Part shown: piece by piece, positions 43,141 through 56,860 of the stretch
Numbering within the stretch: position 1 is the stretch's first letter
Layout of the letters: each line of letters begins with the position of its first letter
Assembly: GCA_021464415.1 (NCBI GenBank)
Contig: CM038467.1
Location: 13,099,411-13,163,410 of the forward strand
From: Lonicera japonica
Lineage: Eukaryota; Streptophyta; Magnoliopsida; Dipsacales; Caprifoliaceae
DNA length: 64,000 nucleotides
Reading direction: 5' to 3'
Notes under the pieces: model-generated
What the model saw: only the letters and a program-made list of their open reading frames with translations
Told to the model about the DNA's origin: nothing
The model's database searches: none
Translations under genes and position numbers: made by a program

Positions 43141-45956
43141 CAACTATTAAAACTCTAAAATGCATATAATCAAGGGTGGACGTATTGCTGGACAGCAACA
43201 AAAATTGTACAGAAGAATTAATGACTACGCGCAAAAAGTGCGAAGTATTGCACCCAAGTATAGACGATCAAGTTATAGTATACTTGGGGAAGTTCAAGAT
43301 CAAACCACAAGAAAAGTAAATAATATATTTCTTCTAGGTATCTCTCCTAAGAGGAAAGAATAAAAAAGAAAAGATGATTGAAATGGGGAATAAGGAAGGA
43401 AATAAAAACTAAATTAAAACTACTAACTAACTAAGCTAAAACTAAAGACAAATATAATCCTAGAATGCAAAAGTAAAGGGAATCCACAAGCGCAAATTAT
43501 CTACATAAAAGGCTTCCTAAATGCACTAAAGGAACATGCAAATGAACTAAAAATAAATTAATTAATTAAAATAGCTTACTAACTAAACAAAATAGAATAT
43601 TAAATGAACTTAAATTAACGAGAAACAAACGTTAGGGGTATCCGTAATTAAAAAATACAAAACTAGTCCAATCGGGTAATCCAAATATAAGTTTAAACAA
43701 TTTTTTTTTTTAAATTGAGCTCCTAAACTGTCCAACCATCTAATTATATTGATACTACAAGTATATGATAACCTATGCGTGATAAAGACTATATAAACTA
43801 GCTTTGAGCAATAGAATTCGATAGTGGAGCTGTTTGACTTTGAAAAAGTGTAATTTAAAACCTAGTATTACTAGTGCATGACAAAAACAATTCAAGTTGA
43901 TTAAATTTTCAAAAAATCAGTAGCTTAACACTCCTACAAGGTTTGAATATGATTCAAAGCAAATCCGTCTTAAAAAGAATGCCGAAAGTCAAAACTATCA
44001 CTGTTTCAGCACTTACGTGAATAAATACTAAAATAGTGCCAAATTAGCCAATTCACTTAACAAACTAACCCAACTAATTAGAGGATAAATATCGTCCTCA
44101 AATCAGCCACGATAGGATTTTGGTGCGAAAATCTATGAATTGACGTTTTACGGTTCTTAATCAAATAAAACTTTTGAGCTAACTTATGGAAACATGTTTT
44201 TAATGCATGCAAAGATAAGAAAATACTCATACATTCAGTAGGTAATCTACAACCAATGAAAAAATCAGATTCAAACCTAAATTGGATTACATTTAAAGGT
44301 TAATCATGCATCTTTCACTACAAACTCCTAACAAATGATTTAGCTAGACATAATCCAATTAAACATGCAAATAAGCTTATAAATTATGAAAAATAGTAAA
44401 CACATACCTAAAAATATATAAAATCATATTTGAAAACTTTTAGCTTTGGAATTTTGCAATTCCGATTTAAAACGAAAATTTTACGGCTAAAATAATAAAC
44501 AAACTCAAAACCGACAAAAACTATGCAAAATCGACTAAAACTCTAAAAATTTTAGAAAATCAGATTACTAATGATGAATAATGAATCACACATGAATAGT
44601 ATGGAATAACGATAAATTATTTGAATATAAAGCGAGAATCAAGCATAAATCGACAAAAACCCGAAAAATTGACAAAATAGACCTATAAACCCTAGAACCA
44701 ACCCCAAAACGAGGGTTTAAGGTTGATTCCAGAATATATACATATATATATATATATATGATCTCAAACAACTAATTAATGAATAGAAAAGCAAACAAAT
44801 AATTAAAAGTAATTAAATTAAAAGAAAACGAAAAACTAGGGTTTACCTGGCACGCGATTGAAACTTGAATTAAAACTGAATTGAATGAAGAATAAATGTT
44901 GATTACACTGATGTTCCAGCCTCAAAATAATATGAATAAACCAACCTAACAATTATTTTAAAGAAAGAAAAAAAGAAACTCTCAAAGTTCGATCGTCAGA
45001 CAAGCGCAAAAACTCCCAGAAAGTTACGATGCTCTCTGCCTTTTTGTTAATCGATTCTAAATTGTGTTGTACCTTAAAATATGAGATATATGACTTTTTA
45101 TATGTTCCACAAGTGTCTATGATCGTGGGTTGGATGATCCTTAAAGAAACAGGTTAAAAATAGTTAAAAATCGAAAACGGGCCAAAATTTGAAATGGGGA
45201 TCGATCCTGGTGTGGGGATCAATCCTCATGTATTTTTTTTTCTTTTGGCTACTTCTTATTTTGCTCATAATTTTTTTATTTCGAATTCCGATTGACGCAT
45301 CATTTTCACCTATGCGTAGGTAATTTAAAGCTCTACAACTTTTATTTCTGAAGATTTCTCCAAATTTCCAATATAGAAAAATTTTGATCAACTATCACTT
45401 TGGGCTTTTTACGGCAATTCTCGATTTTGCTCAGAAACTTTCGGAATTGATTCAATTGAGTTTTTTTCCTCTTGGAATCACTCTTAGACACTTGCATTCA
45501 CTTCATTCATACTTGGGGACTTACTATTCTCTTCTTGCTAGTGCTTTGGGGGGTAGTTTGCGGAGTTTTCCTCGCCTTGGACTTCGAAATGAATATTGAC
45601 TTCTTTTTCGGACTTTCTTTTTGCACTTTTTCGCTTCCAACCTTCTATCTTGCATACAAACTCAGTTGTTTAACGACTTTAGGCCTGCAAAATGGCTTAG
45701 TAATACAGAAATACAATGCAATGCCTTCTTTTCATACTTGATTTGAATTTACATGCAATTTTTGGTTTTAGACAGTAACTATAAATTAATTGAGCCTTGT
45801 TTAAGGAATTAAAAATGCAATTTTTGGGTTCAATCAACCATCCTCTAAACAATTATCCGTCTATTTATGTTGTTTGTGGTTTTATTAACTATTTTTCATT
45901 TTTTAGCTTCATTACACTTTTCATATGAGGTGACCTAATTTTTTGGCACTCAAAAT
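43141..45956 (+). mobile_element. Decayed Ty3/gypsy LTR-like sequence
   Basis: The stretch contains features seen in gypsy LTRs and flanks: a 'GAATTCCGATTGACGC' block at about 45283-45298 (again at about 53048-53063), and long A-rich exon-like runs. It ends next to a gypsy-type primer site at 45957. Boundaries are not defined and a second element may be nested within it. Confidence 0.4.
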
Positions 45957-45974
45957 TGGTACCGTTTGTGGGAA
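45957..45974 (+). other. Gypsy-type primer binding site
   Basis: TTGGTACCGTTTGTGGGA is close to the TGGCGCCGTYTGTGGGAA-like primer sites of plant gypsy elements. It lies between LTR-like DNA and a gag frame on the same strand. Confidence 0.55.
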
Positions 45975-46338
45975 ACTAAGTGATTAGCCAACTTTGCTAT
46001 GTTTTCCCATTACCAACTCTGCTTTTACCATCAAACCCATACACAGCCTTAAACTTCATGACCATGGTTTAAACCAAGAGTAGATAACCTAGTGACCAAT
46101 ATTTATAAAGCATTCATGTGTCTGGAACTGCACCCACTTAGCAGCAATCCTCCTTCCACAGGCACAGGCACAGAGGAAAATTTCTACCACCGCCATCAAC
46201 GAAAACCAGTTTAACAATAACTACCCGACAAGAGTGGCACCAAAGTCGACTCTTAGATTGAGCTTATAAAGTTCATGATAGAGAGAGACACCCTCTTCTA
46301 ATTTATGAAAAATTAGTACTAGAGAAAGCTCTATTAGG

Positions 46339-46944
46339 ATGGCCAGGAGGTCTCTTCCAATGTCTCATCCACCAGAGAGGATGATAGGACATTGAAGTCT
46401 ACTAACGTTCATTCCAATAAAGGCAAAGGAAAATTAGCTGCGTATAAAGATGAACCAATAAATTTTGGCCAAAGCTGAACTCCAACGAGTGTTTTTCATA
46501 GGTTTGGTTAGCAAAGGAACACCTAAGTGGAAAGCCAAACAAAAAACTAGGTGAAAGCTGACTTAAGGAAGTTAATTTACTCAATGATGGCAAATAAAGT
46601 TTCTGCCAAAAGTTTGGACAATAAAAGAATTTTCTAGAAAGACATTAAGGGAAGAGCAATGCTCCCCCTTTTACTCAAAGAATTGTTGATTCATCCCCAC
46701 CGAAGAAGTTTAGTCCACCAAAATTCAATGTGTACAACAGCCACTCTAACCTGGCCGACCATGTCTGCTTTTATAAGCAAGTGATGGCTTATTAAGTTTT
46801 TGATAATGCAGTGATGTATCGAATGTTTGCTGCAAGCTTAGGAGATTCAGCCTTTCGTTGGTTCACAAAGTTGCCCTGCTGGCAAATTGACAGCTTTAGA
46901 GAGCTAACCAAGCAATTCACTGTCCAGTTTATTATAAATAGTTG
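46339..46944 (+). pseudogene. Ty3/gypsy gag, N-terminal part
   Basis: The conserved piece KFSPPKFNVYNSHSNLADHV, then stop, VFDNAVMYRMFAASLGDSAF and RWFTKLPCWQIDSFRELTKQ, ending in a stop, is the retrotransposon gag domain. At least two in-frame stops (near 46793 and 46943) show decay. The frame appears to resume at about 54490 after a later insertion. Confidence 0.7.
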
Positions 46945-47243
46945 AAAAGTCTGAAGCTTGCGTGTGTATAAGTAAATTAGGTTTTTATTTAACGGTTGGT
47001 GTCGTGGATGTTTTATATACTCGCAAGTGCACGAATTGGTATATAGTATAGCTTAGGCAAGTGCGATGTCGAACCATAAGAACTTGACGGATCGAACATA
47101 CATATTTTACTCACTAATTCTAATTAATTCCTAATTTAGCTTAAAAATAGGGAAGGATGGTTTATCAACTAAAAATACTAATAAAATAATTAATTAATAA
47201 AATACTAATTAAATAATCAATTAATAAAATACTAGGGTGACGG

Positions 47244-48043
47244 TGTAACACTCCTGCCTTAATCTACATGACAACACCCGTAATTAAGACCTAGAGTGCT
47301 ACTAACCCATCTTAGATTGACTAAAATGGCTATATATGTAAATTCATAAAGAAATTCAAACAGTAAATATCACACATGTCAATCAAGAAGATAGAAGAAG
47401 ATAGTATTATACATAATTATGCATAAAAGTAACCAATATACAAAACCAAACTAAGTAGGTGCAAGTTAGTAGATAACACTTTAGGCTAGCCATGGCTTCC
47501 CAAGATAACATATACATAACAAAAATGAATCTGTATCAGAGCCATCTATTTCGTTCCCGAACCCATAGTCCCGTTACCATCGTTCGCCCTCTGTGTACCT
47601 GTAATTGTAAATAAAATACGGGGTGAGCTCGTAGCTCAGTAGGGGGAAAGTAGAAGTGGAAAGTTTTGAAAACATTCCTTGATATATTACTGTAAACCAA
47701 ATAAACATATTCCTCATGTAATCTAAACGTTATTTGTAACATATCACAAAATATAACTAGATCATGATGATGCGTGTTCATGCATATACATGTTACCTCC
47801 CTTTGTGTCAACCTATTACCGAATCTTGACGATGCATGCCAATGAGAAACCAAGCCAAGATGGCCATATATAATCCATTCGCTTCAAGAGCATACAACAT
47901 AATCACAGTTCCTGTCAATGAGAACCTGAACTGGAATCTTATCATTGAATTCATTGCCTCAAAATGGCATACCATCATCATACCCAAGAAGTGGAACAAC
48001 AACCCGTCTATCTTCCATACAAAAAAATTAAACCAATGGTGCA
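47244..48043 (-). repeat. 0.8-kb direct repeat, left copy (LTR-like)
   Basis: Begins TGTAACACTCCTGCCTTAAT. It is about 90% similar to 50083-50881 by eye, and both end at CCAATGGTGCA. Probably the 3' LTR, or part of it, of a minus-strand element nested in the gypsy cluster. Confidence 0.65.
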
Positions 48044-50067
48044 CCTTAAGGGTTTTGAGAATATTTATGCATTCCCATATATATTTTCAATATGCCCAAA
48101 AGTTATGGGGTTACCGTTCCATATCATGCAAGGAATCTTTATGACGAGGGATACCATAAAAACAAAGAATATTTTAAATCCATTCCATAATAGTAAGCTT
48201 AATTCAACTTCCTTGGCTCCAATGGTTAAACTATAAATAATCCACAACTGTAACCCATAAACGTTTATACAAGATCCTCTTCCAAATAGAAGTCTTACCT
48301 CAGTTGAAGAAAAAAAAAACCATATACCCCAACATTCTCATAAAGAACTTGAGATAACCTCAATTCACACCACTACAATTATCACATACTCATAATACAC
48401 AAATCTTACAGGAATCAACTTCCTGGCACCTAAGTGTATATAAGTATAAAAAACCATAATCCCAAATTTAGAGAAACCATAATTATATGCCCATTAAATC
48501 CCAATCTATTTTCACATCTCAACATCTCATGGATTTCATGGCCCAACGATATTAACATCCATAAGTATAAATCGAAAAATTTCTAAACATTTACGTCACC
48601 CAAAATCATACACCGAAGCATATCATCAATCACCTATAGACTTAATCAAAAATATTACTCCGTAATAGAGGAAAATCATAATAGTTTTATACCACAATAT
48701 AAGGTGATTTCTGGTTACTATGAAATTTCTTAACATTAGTTAAGTAGCCGATTAAATTCAATAGTCCTTCCACAACACCGTTTCCCTTATAAAGGTGTCA
48801 TATAGAATCATTAATCTATGTCCAAAAAGTCAGAAGCATATGGATACACAAAGTGAATAAAGGTCATCTCTAAAGATTAATACTTTAAACCCACAAAAAG
48901 TTCCATAACCCATAAATTTAAATCCAAAACAATCAAGATACAAAAGTTTCTAATTTGAGAAATTTCTAAAACGGCACATTAAAATAGTTTCCACAATTGA
49001 TCATACGTAATCCACATTACTAGTTTCACACTACCACAGAATATGCTCGTCATCTACCCAACGTCTTGATTTATTCAAAAGTTTCAAGCTGTGTGTGAAA
49101 AAGTACAATTGAGGTTATTATAAACACCACAAACTTCTTTGTCTTTTTATCATGAGATTTCCCACAAGATATAACTAACCCCTAGAAGAAGAAAATGCTA
49201 TATTGTGAACGTCATACTCTCCCACATACTAAATACCTTACCTCATGTGTTTTGAGAGACAGTGAAGGAAGAGATCAATTCCTTAATCCTTAAAAACTGA
49301 ATGAAGAATGCAACTCTTTACTATTCCCTTAAAGATATTGATCTATACTATCTGGAAGAACCTTCCTTCCCCATAAACCGCAAGAATGAAACTCCCTTCT
49401 ATGGTGACCCTATTACCGGCATCTATAACAATCCTTACCTCGTCATACTCTAAGAGGATTGATCATTTTGGCCAATTCCCGTGCTACTTATCAGGTCACT
49501 TCAAATATTTTCTACCAAAGAAAATTAGACCTTTATTCCGAATTACATCTGGTCTCCTCTTCTTAGGAGACTAACCAAAATCACACGAGGTAAAAATCTA
49601 ATCCAAAAGCAAAACAAACAGAACGACCTTAGGAAATAACGAGCGGACGATATGACGAAACTATAACTTACTAGCTTACCACTGAAAGAATGATTATACC
49701 ATTCTCACATGGGACACAGTAAAACAAAAAAAGAATTTTCCAAGTAATGTACCCACATCAGGTGGTACCAAATTCTCAAGGCCAAAATATAAATGTCAAA
49801 TATTAAGACTCCGAATAGGTCTAATCACAAGATACGACCATCGATAATCATGATAATTAAAATCAATGAAGAAACAACTTGCCACACCATATTGGCTAAC
49901 AAACTCTAAATGAGCTGTAGGATACAAAACCATCCCCCTAATTCAAAGTGTAAAGACTAAACACGGCCTCATGAATACAAATATCACAATTACCGACAGA
50001 TACAGGAATAACTTTCGAGAATCACAACACATTTCGTCCCCATCAAGCCCAAGTATTCGTCAACCTA
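48044..50067 (-). other. Interior between direct repeats, no coding region
   Basis: No gag, protease, integrase or reverse transcriptase motif is visible on either strand. If the flanking repeats are LTRs, this is a non-autonomous or heavily decayed element (LARD-like). Confidence 0.4.
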
Positions 50068-50080
50068 TGCTCTGATACCA
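50068..50080 (-). other. tRNA-Met-type primer binding site
   Basis: On the minus strand TGGTATCAGAGCA lies 2 bp inside the right-hand direct repeat. This fixes the orientation (5' LTR on the right) and supports the LTR interpretation. Confidence 0.7.
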
Positions 50081-50082
50081 AT

Positions 50083-50881
50083 TGTAACACCCCCGCCTTA
50101 ATTTACAGGACAACACCCGTAATTAAGACCTGGAGTGCTACTAACCCATCTTAGATTGACTAAAATGGGTATATATGTAAATACATAAAGAAATTCAAAC
50201 AGTAAATATCATACATGTCAATCAGGAAGATAGAAGAAGATAGTACTGTACATAATTCTGCATAAAAGTAACCAATATACAAAACCAAACTAAGTAGGTG
50301 CAAGTCAGTAGATAACACTTCGGGCTAGCCGTGGCTTCCCGAGATAACATATACATAACAAAATGAATCTATATCAGAGCTATCTATTTCATTTCCGAAC
50401 CCGTAGTTCCGTTACCATCGTTCACCCCCTGTGTACCTGTAATTGTAAATAAAACACGGGGTGAACTCGTAGCTCAGTAGGGGGAAAGTAGAAGTGAAAA
50501 GTTTTGAAAACATTCTTTGATATATTACTGTAAACCAAATAAACATATTCCTCATATAATCTAAAAGTTATTTGTAACATATCACAAAATATAACTAGAT
50601 CATGATGATGCGTGCTCATGCATATGCAGGTTACCTCCCTTTGTGTCAACCTATTACTGAATCTTGACAATGCATGCCGATGAGAAACCAAGCCAAGATG
50701 GCCATATATAATCCATTCGTTTCAAAAGCATACAGTATAATCACAGTTCTTGTCAACGAGAACCTGAACTAGAATCTCATCATCGAATTCATTGCCTCAA
50801 AATGGCATACCTTCATCATACCCAAGAAGTGAAACAATAACCCGTCCATCTTCCATAGAAAGGAATCAAACCAATGGTGCA
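50083..50881 (-). repeat. 0.8-kb direct repeat, right copy (LTR-like)
   Basis: Begins TGTAACACCCCCGCCTTAAT and parallels 47244-48043. Similarity ends at CCAATGGTGCA. The flanks of the two copies do not give a matching 5-bp duplication, so the true LTR may extend further right and the left copy may be truncated. Confidence 0.6.
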
Positions 50882-51160
50882 TTGCCAATGCCTAGGTTCC
50901 CGGGTCTTTCACCGATGGCTTATAGGCGGCCAAACAATCTCCCCCGGGGGTTTAGGGCTTTTCAACCTAAGAGCATTGAGCCCTGCCTATTTTTCCATCC
51001 CGACAAGCACCATGAAAACAGATATTCACATCACCCTTGGTCATCCACGACCAAGTATAATCATTTCCAAGAGATCAATCAATCAATCATATCCGATAAG
51101 ACAATATCAAGATAGAAATGAAACTTCCACGAATTGCCATGACATGTAACCTCCGAACAG

Positions 51161-51193
<33 letters not shown>

Positions 51194-54100
51194 AATGAGC
51201 TCTCAGCATCATGATAAGAGATATACACCCATTTAATAGGCCATAAAGGTATTCAAGCTTGCCGAAGAATCTTCAAAGTTGCGGTTGACACAATAATGAT
51301 GCACAACATGCCTACATTGCTCTTTATAACAACTAAAAATAACACATGCCACTTAAACTTCAGTCATCATATATCCATGTTCCTCAGCGCATACATAACC
51401 CATTTACAAATCCACTTGGATACAACCAAGCATATATATGCAAGGAACATTGATTACAAGTCTATATTACATAAATATCAAGTTCATGGGGCATATCTTG
51501 TTCCACTTCATGTATCAAATATAAGGTAGATACTACATATGCCATATAAACTCTATCAAAATCATGTCCATGTCCTTTAGTGTATACAAAACCCTTTTCT
51601 TGTCAAATCAACACATACATACCCAAAGAACATCCATATGAATCAATAACATGTAATCATAAAGCTTAGATGGCATATCTTGCTTAAATACGTGAATTCA
51701 TACTCCAATTAATCATATATCATTGATATCAATAGGAAAAATCATCATATTGAACATACATGTATAAATCATCCATTTCTAGTCAAATAAAATCATATTA
51801 TCAAGTGCGCATATCATCTATTGCCTCAAACCTCACTTTTAGGTCTTTATTAATAATAAAACATCATGTTCTAGGCCATACTTTAGATAAATAAGACAAA
51901 TGAAGTGAAACTATGATGATATTCATAAAGTTGTAGAATGGTATAAAAAATAGACACTTACATGAACAGAATCTTAATTGGATAAGTAATGAAGAAATTA
52001 CGATAGCCCAAAGTTAGCTAAAATTAACGAATTGCGAAGAAACAAAACTTTTTATTTACCAACCGAAATCGATTTGGACTACCTGAATCACAAAACAATC
52101 ACTCACATGAGTATAAATAAGCTAATATACTTCAATTTAAAACAAATTAAAGTACGGAGTATTACAAACGGAGTCATATATTTGATATCACGTTCTTAAT
52201 ATTCATGCCTAATAAACTCTACTATTTGTCTCGCACTAATTTGGTTTCTCGACTTTATTAGATGCGAAAAATAAAATCAATTAAACCCAATTAATTTTTG
52301 AAGTCTAATTGTGAATTATTCCATAGCCAAATGTATGTATGAGGTCAAAACACTCATTATATCCGTCAAAACACAATTTATATCCGCTTTTAACAAATCA
52401 TAAATTGAATCCAACAAATTATAATGAGAATCAAATCTTATTTTTTTTATCAATCAAAACTAGCATACAATAGGAAGAATTGTTTTTAATATTAAAGCAT
52501 TAAATGGGTAGAGTTAATTGGCATGAATACATGCAATGAAATCAATCATATATAATCATCCTCAACCCTAGAAAATATCCTAGCCTAGCATGCTTATAAT
52601 TACAATACAAAACATAATTAAATAATAAATAATTAAATAAACTAAATACTTACCTAAGTACGCGAAAATAAATTAAAAAAGAAAAAAATAGCTCTGAATT
52701 AATTATAATGGTCCACAAATCATCCAAATATTATCAACAATAAAAATAAAGGTTCCGGCAAAAATTGAAAAAAAAAAGGAAAAAAATAAAGGAAAAAGAA
52801 CAATTGAAGGCAATCGTGTTTTAGTGCTCTGACTGCTCATCTTTTGTGCATGGCTGCTATCTCATTCTTTTATAATTAAGATGAGCATGGCTTAGGGTTT
52901 TGGAGAAATGATGGTGGGCTTTCTTTGCTTAATGGGCTGGGATTAGGTACTTGAATGGCTTGGATGTTTGGTCCTTGGATGGCTTGGCCTGGCTGGATTT
53001 AATTCTTTGGCGCATTGATCGTATTCCGACAATAACTTTGTGCTCCGAACTCCGATTGACGCAAAGTTTTCTCCCACGTGTAACTAACTCAAAGATTTAA
53101 AACTTTTGTCTCTAAAGTTTTCTTCAAATTCCTTACGGATCAATGCCATAATTTTCTTAAACAAAGGCATTGCGCGTAGCGAATCTCTTCGTCCTTCTAA
53201 ATCTTCTCGATTTAATTTCAAACACCTGAAAAATACTAAAAACATAACAAATATAAAAATATATGCTCTCCAAAGTATAAATTTGTGGGTTACAATATAC
53301 TAATTTCTTAGCACATCAGTTGGATAATAAATTTTAATCTAATCAGTAAGTAAACCCTAAAAGTCTATGGAATTTAATTATAGAAAATCTGTTTAATTTT
53401 TCTAGCATGTAATAATTAATAAAGCCACAAAACAGATAAATAAACAACAGAATTAACAAGGTATCCCTGCAATGTAGGATTAATCCTCAATAATCCACTA
53501 TATGCACAAAACTTTACAGACTCAATTAATCATAAATCGTAAAGACTTACACAACTTGAATCGCGTAAGCCGCCTCCAAAATGCACCAATCTCTTTAACA
53601 TTGTTTGGGAATCACACGCATTTTGGGATATGTTTTATTTTTCAAATAAAGAATGTTTGCTTTGGCCTGAATTAAAACTTCAAGGTGGATTTTATGTTTT
53701 GAGATTTTAATCTCTCTAAGGTTTGAAAAACTCCCTCAAAACCTAAGTAAAAAGATATGTATTTGACCCAAGGCAGTGTGTTTTAGATATAAAAAAAGAT
53801 ATGAGTCAATAAAGTTTTCGAATTAGGATACAACTTTTAATAGAAAATTTGCGATAAAAAATATGCTGCCAGAATTCCTTGCCGGATAGATCCAGTACTA
53901 ATTTTTGTGGAAACCAATTCTTGGAATATTGCAACGTCAGACTGGTCCAACTTTTCCAACTTGTATCGGTCCAATTTAGCTAACTGCTATATCGGTACAC
54001 CTTAACAATCCTTGTACCAGTACACTAGGAGAGATTTTGTTCCGATCTTGTTTTTAACTCGTTTTGACTCTTTTTTACACCAAACAACTTCGAATTAATC

Positions 54101-54480
54101 CAAAATCTCTTCAACTAAGTTTACACCAAAGTTTGAGAATTTCATAATCAGTTTGCAGCGTGCAAACACTTACGGAACAAGAAAAACATTTTCAAAAACC
54201 TTTTGATCTTGATTTGAAAACTTATGATATAGCTATTAAGAACACACAACTTTTAAGAAAGAATCAAATTCAAATGCCAATACTCACTGTATTCTTCTTG
54301 AAGTATCAATGCAACATATAGCTTCGATAGCTTGGCTTGATTGCAATTCTTCAAACGAAAGCTTGAATGACACAATAAACTTATAAGTAAACGTGCTTTT
54401 GTTGAAGGAATAAAACTAACACAATTGTAGACTTTATAATAGTAGGTTGATCAAAAGCTTAGATGCCTTCACAAACATAA
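50882..54480. mobile_element. Remainder of nested gypsy cluster, non-coding
   Basis: Includes a TA microsatellite (51162-51193). A minus-strand TATA-like box lies near 52868-52880, and a 'CTCCGATTGACGC' block at about 53048-53062 is shared with 45283-45298. No coding domain was recognised. The right edge is placed where gag sequence resumes. Confidence 0.4.
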
Positions 54481-54489
54481 GGAATGGTA

Positions 54490-55110
54490 AGAATGAAACC
54501 TTTAGAGAATATTTTCCAAGATACTTAGAGATTTTTTAGGAAGCCGAGGATTGCGACATTAAGTTCGCAATTAGCACTTTAATGGGAGGCATGCCTAAAG
54601 ACAAGGATGATATCTACAATTCTTTAACTAGAAATCCCCCAAGAGATTTTGATGACCTCCTTGGCCAAATTGATCAATTTGCACAAGTGGATGATGATAA
54701 TGCAGTTATAGATGGGACTAATTACAAGAAAGAAATAAGGAATGACAAAAAGAATAAGGTATCTTCTAAGAAAGGCATAAAGAATGATAGTCCAAATAAT
54801 AAAATCGGTAAAAAAGGTTACAAATGAGTCAACATGATCCTTAATAAGACGATCCACATGATCATGTTTGACACCTTGACCCGGTTATATTTCAGGTTGC
54901 CAAAACCAATGGGGCAATCCCACCTAAGAATGCCAAGCTTTGCTACTCCTGCTATAAAAATCACGGCCATCAAACAGAGAATTACAATACCTTTAAATAG
55001 TTTGTTAAAAGGTTGGTTGATTAAGGACATTTGATCGAGTATATACAACAAATTGATAAAGTTGTTGACCAAGATGATAAGGTTATTAGGAGAATTTCGA
55101 CAAGACCACA
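54490..55110 (+). pseudogene. Ty3/gypsy gag, C-terminal part
   Basis: NETFREYFPRYLEIF, stop, then DIKFAISTLMGGMPKDKDDI and YNSLTRNPPRDFDDLLGQID. Further on comes LCYSCYKNHGHQTENYNTFK, followed by a stop and HLIEYI. This is the typical end of gypsy gag with its (H-x-GH-x-T-E-x-C) cluster. The left half of the same gag lies at 46339-46944, and AAGCTT occurs at both break points (about 46951 and about 54455), consistent with an insertion splitting the gene. Confidence 0.7.
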
Positions 55111-56380
55111 TTCGCCTCGCTTGGGGTGCAAGCCTTTCACTCGTTCTCCTTTTTATACTAATTTACCACTAGATCAAATATAATTTTACATTTTTAATGT
55201 AAAAATAGTGTTTGAGGCGTTTGGCCCTTTTTGGATTAAAAAAATGGGAAACGAAGAGGAATTTAACTCATTAAAACCTAGTCCAACATTCCAAACCCAT
55301 TCGTATCGAGTAAAATTTGGTTTTGGAGGTAGGTAAGGGTGGGAACAGATCTGGGTATTGGGCGTGTTTTCGATTTCCATCCCCACTCTTATTATAAAAA
55401 ATAATCCCCATCCCTACCTCCATTATCCTCACCTCTATTGTCAATTTGGGTCCTCGTTGGGTAACTATTCTTCGCAGGGATTCCTCGGTATTTTTTTTTA
55501 AAAAAAAAAACATTGAATTTTTTTTTAAAGAAAATGGAAGATAAAAGTAATACAATGTTACATAATATATATACATTTATGAAGGTACATGTTATACTGA
55601 TGTAAGATTAAGAAGTTTTACACTTACCCATAATTTTTTCTCAGATTCGTAATATAGCAATTCTACCGTTAGATTAACTATTTTTATTGTATTTATCAAG
55701 TTTGCAAAGTTTCAAATCAGTCTGATATTATTAACCTTATAATCACTATATTTATTTTTACTTAATTTTTGTAAAGATCATAGTCCACTATATAACATGA
55801 TTATGATAAGGGACTTATGCATAACTGATTAATTTAATTTTTTGCACGCATCATTGAGATATTATAATTAACTAATTAAATGGTTAATTTGATGACTTAT
55901 GAAATTGAGAAAAAAATATAAATGAGTATAAAACTTCTTTATTTTACATTATGTATAATTTGAACCATCCCTTATATATATATATATTATTGGTTCTAAA
56001 AACTAGAAGGATATTTTAGACCACATAGTCAAATAATTGGATCATGTGATGAATATGACAAATGCAACAAACTAACAAAGTCAAATATGTATAGAGGAGA
56101 TTGGCCTCGTATAAAAATACGGGTTAGTCCTCTTTTGTGGAATAAAGCTAAGAGATCGGTTTGTCTTGTATTGATTACAAATAAACATGCATTACAAACT
56201 CACATAAGCCTCTCTAACTATTATATATTCACAATATTATAATAGGAATGTGCTCAGGCTACACGAGTATTGACTTCTCTATTCTAGTAGCTCTACTGAG
56301 TGCTCTGAGTTTCTATTCTCCCTATTGTATTATTGCTATTGAATGATGGATTCTCTCTTTATTATGAGGCTTGTCTTGTT
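55111..56380. other. Non-coding AT-rich DNA
   Basis: No gene or bounded repeat recognised. May be further decayed gypsy sequence. Confidence 0.4.
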
Positions 56381-56399
56381 GTTGTTGGGTTGAACTTAG

Positions 56400-56860
56400 T
56401 TGTTGAAAGAAGTAAAATGCTTCTTGTATACATATGGCTGGGAGGAAGTGTGTGGCCAGAGCTCCCAGAGCAAGCATGGAGCCATGCTTCGATCATCACA
56501 AACTCTGACCTTGTTACCCCATGAGATTCGATGCATTAAATGCAGTTGGTGTGCATTTAATGAAGGTGATGGGAGTTCTACGCGCTCTGCTAAGCAAGTG
56601 GTAGTCGCTCATACTTCTGGGAACCACTCTGCTAAAGTGGTTGGGCGAGAGGGAGCTCCGGAACTCACTAAAAGGGCTCCGGAGCCCGAGCTTCGCAATT
56701 CGCTGTACGTAATCAACTCTCGAGCGGGTACCCAATTCTTGATGGGCTCCACCCTTCTTACAGTGAACTAACAGGGCTCCTCCAAGCTCCTCGCAGTATG
56801 GCAGGTCTAATAGCAGACGTGGACGGCCGCGTATCAGTTCGTGGTTGGCGGGAGAAATTG
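56400..56860. other. GC-rich island, probable retrotransposon fragment
   Basis: Clearly richer in GC than its surroundings, with a perfect 14-bp palindrome GGGCTCCGGAGCCC (56674-56687) and a near copy GAGCTCCGGAACTC (56653-56666). Open frames exist on both strands (a 123-codon plus frame and a 122-codon minus frame) but neither resembles a protein. Likely part of an LTR. Confidence 0.35.

Noticed and set aside
45164..45391. Minus-strand 75-codon frame and the repeated GGGGATCRATCCT motif
   Set aside because: Lies in decayed gypsy LTR-like DNA; no domain and no splice context.
47536..47853. 105-codon minus-strand frame, similar to 50422-50691
   Set aside because: The similarity comes from the 0.8-kb direct repeats; the frame is broken in one copy and matches no protein domain.
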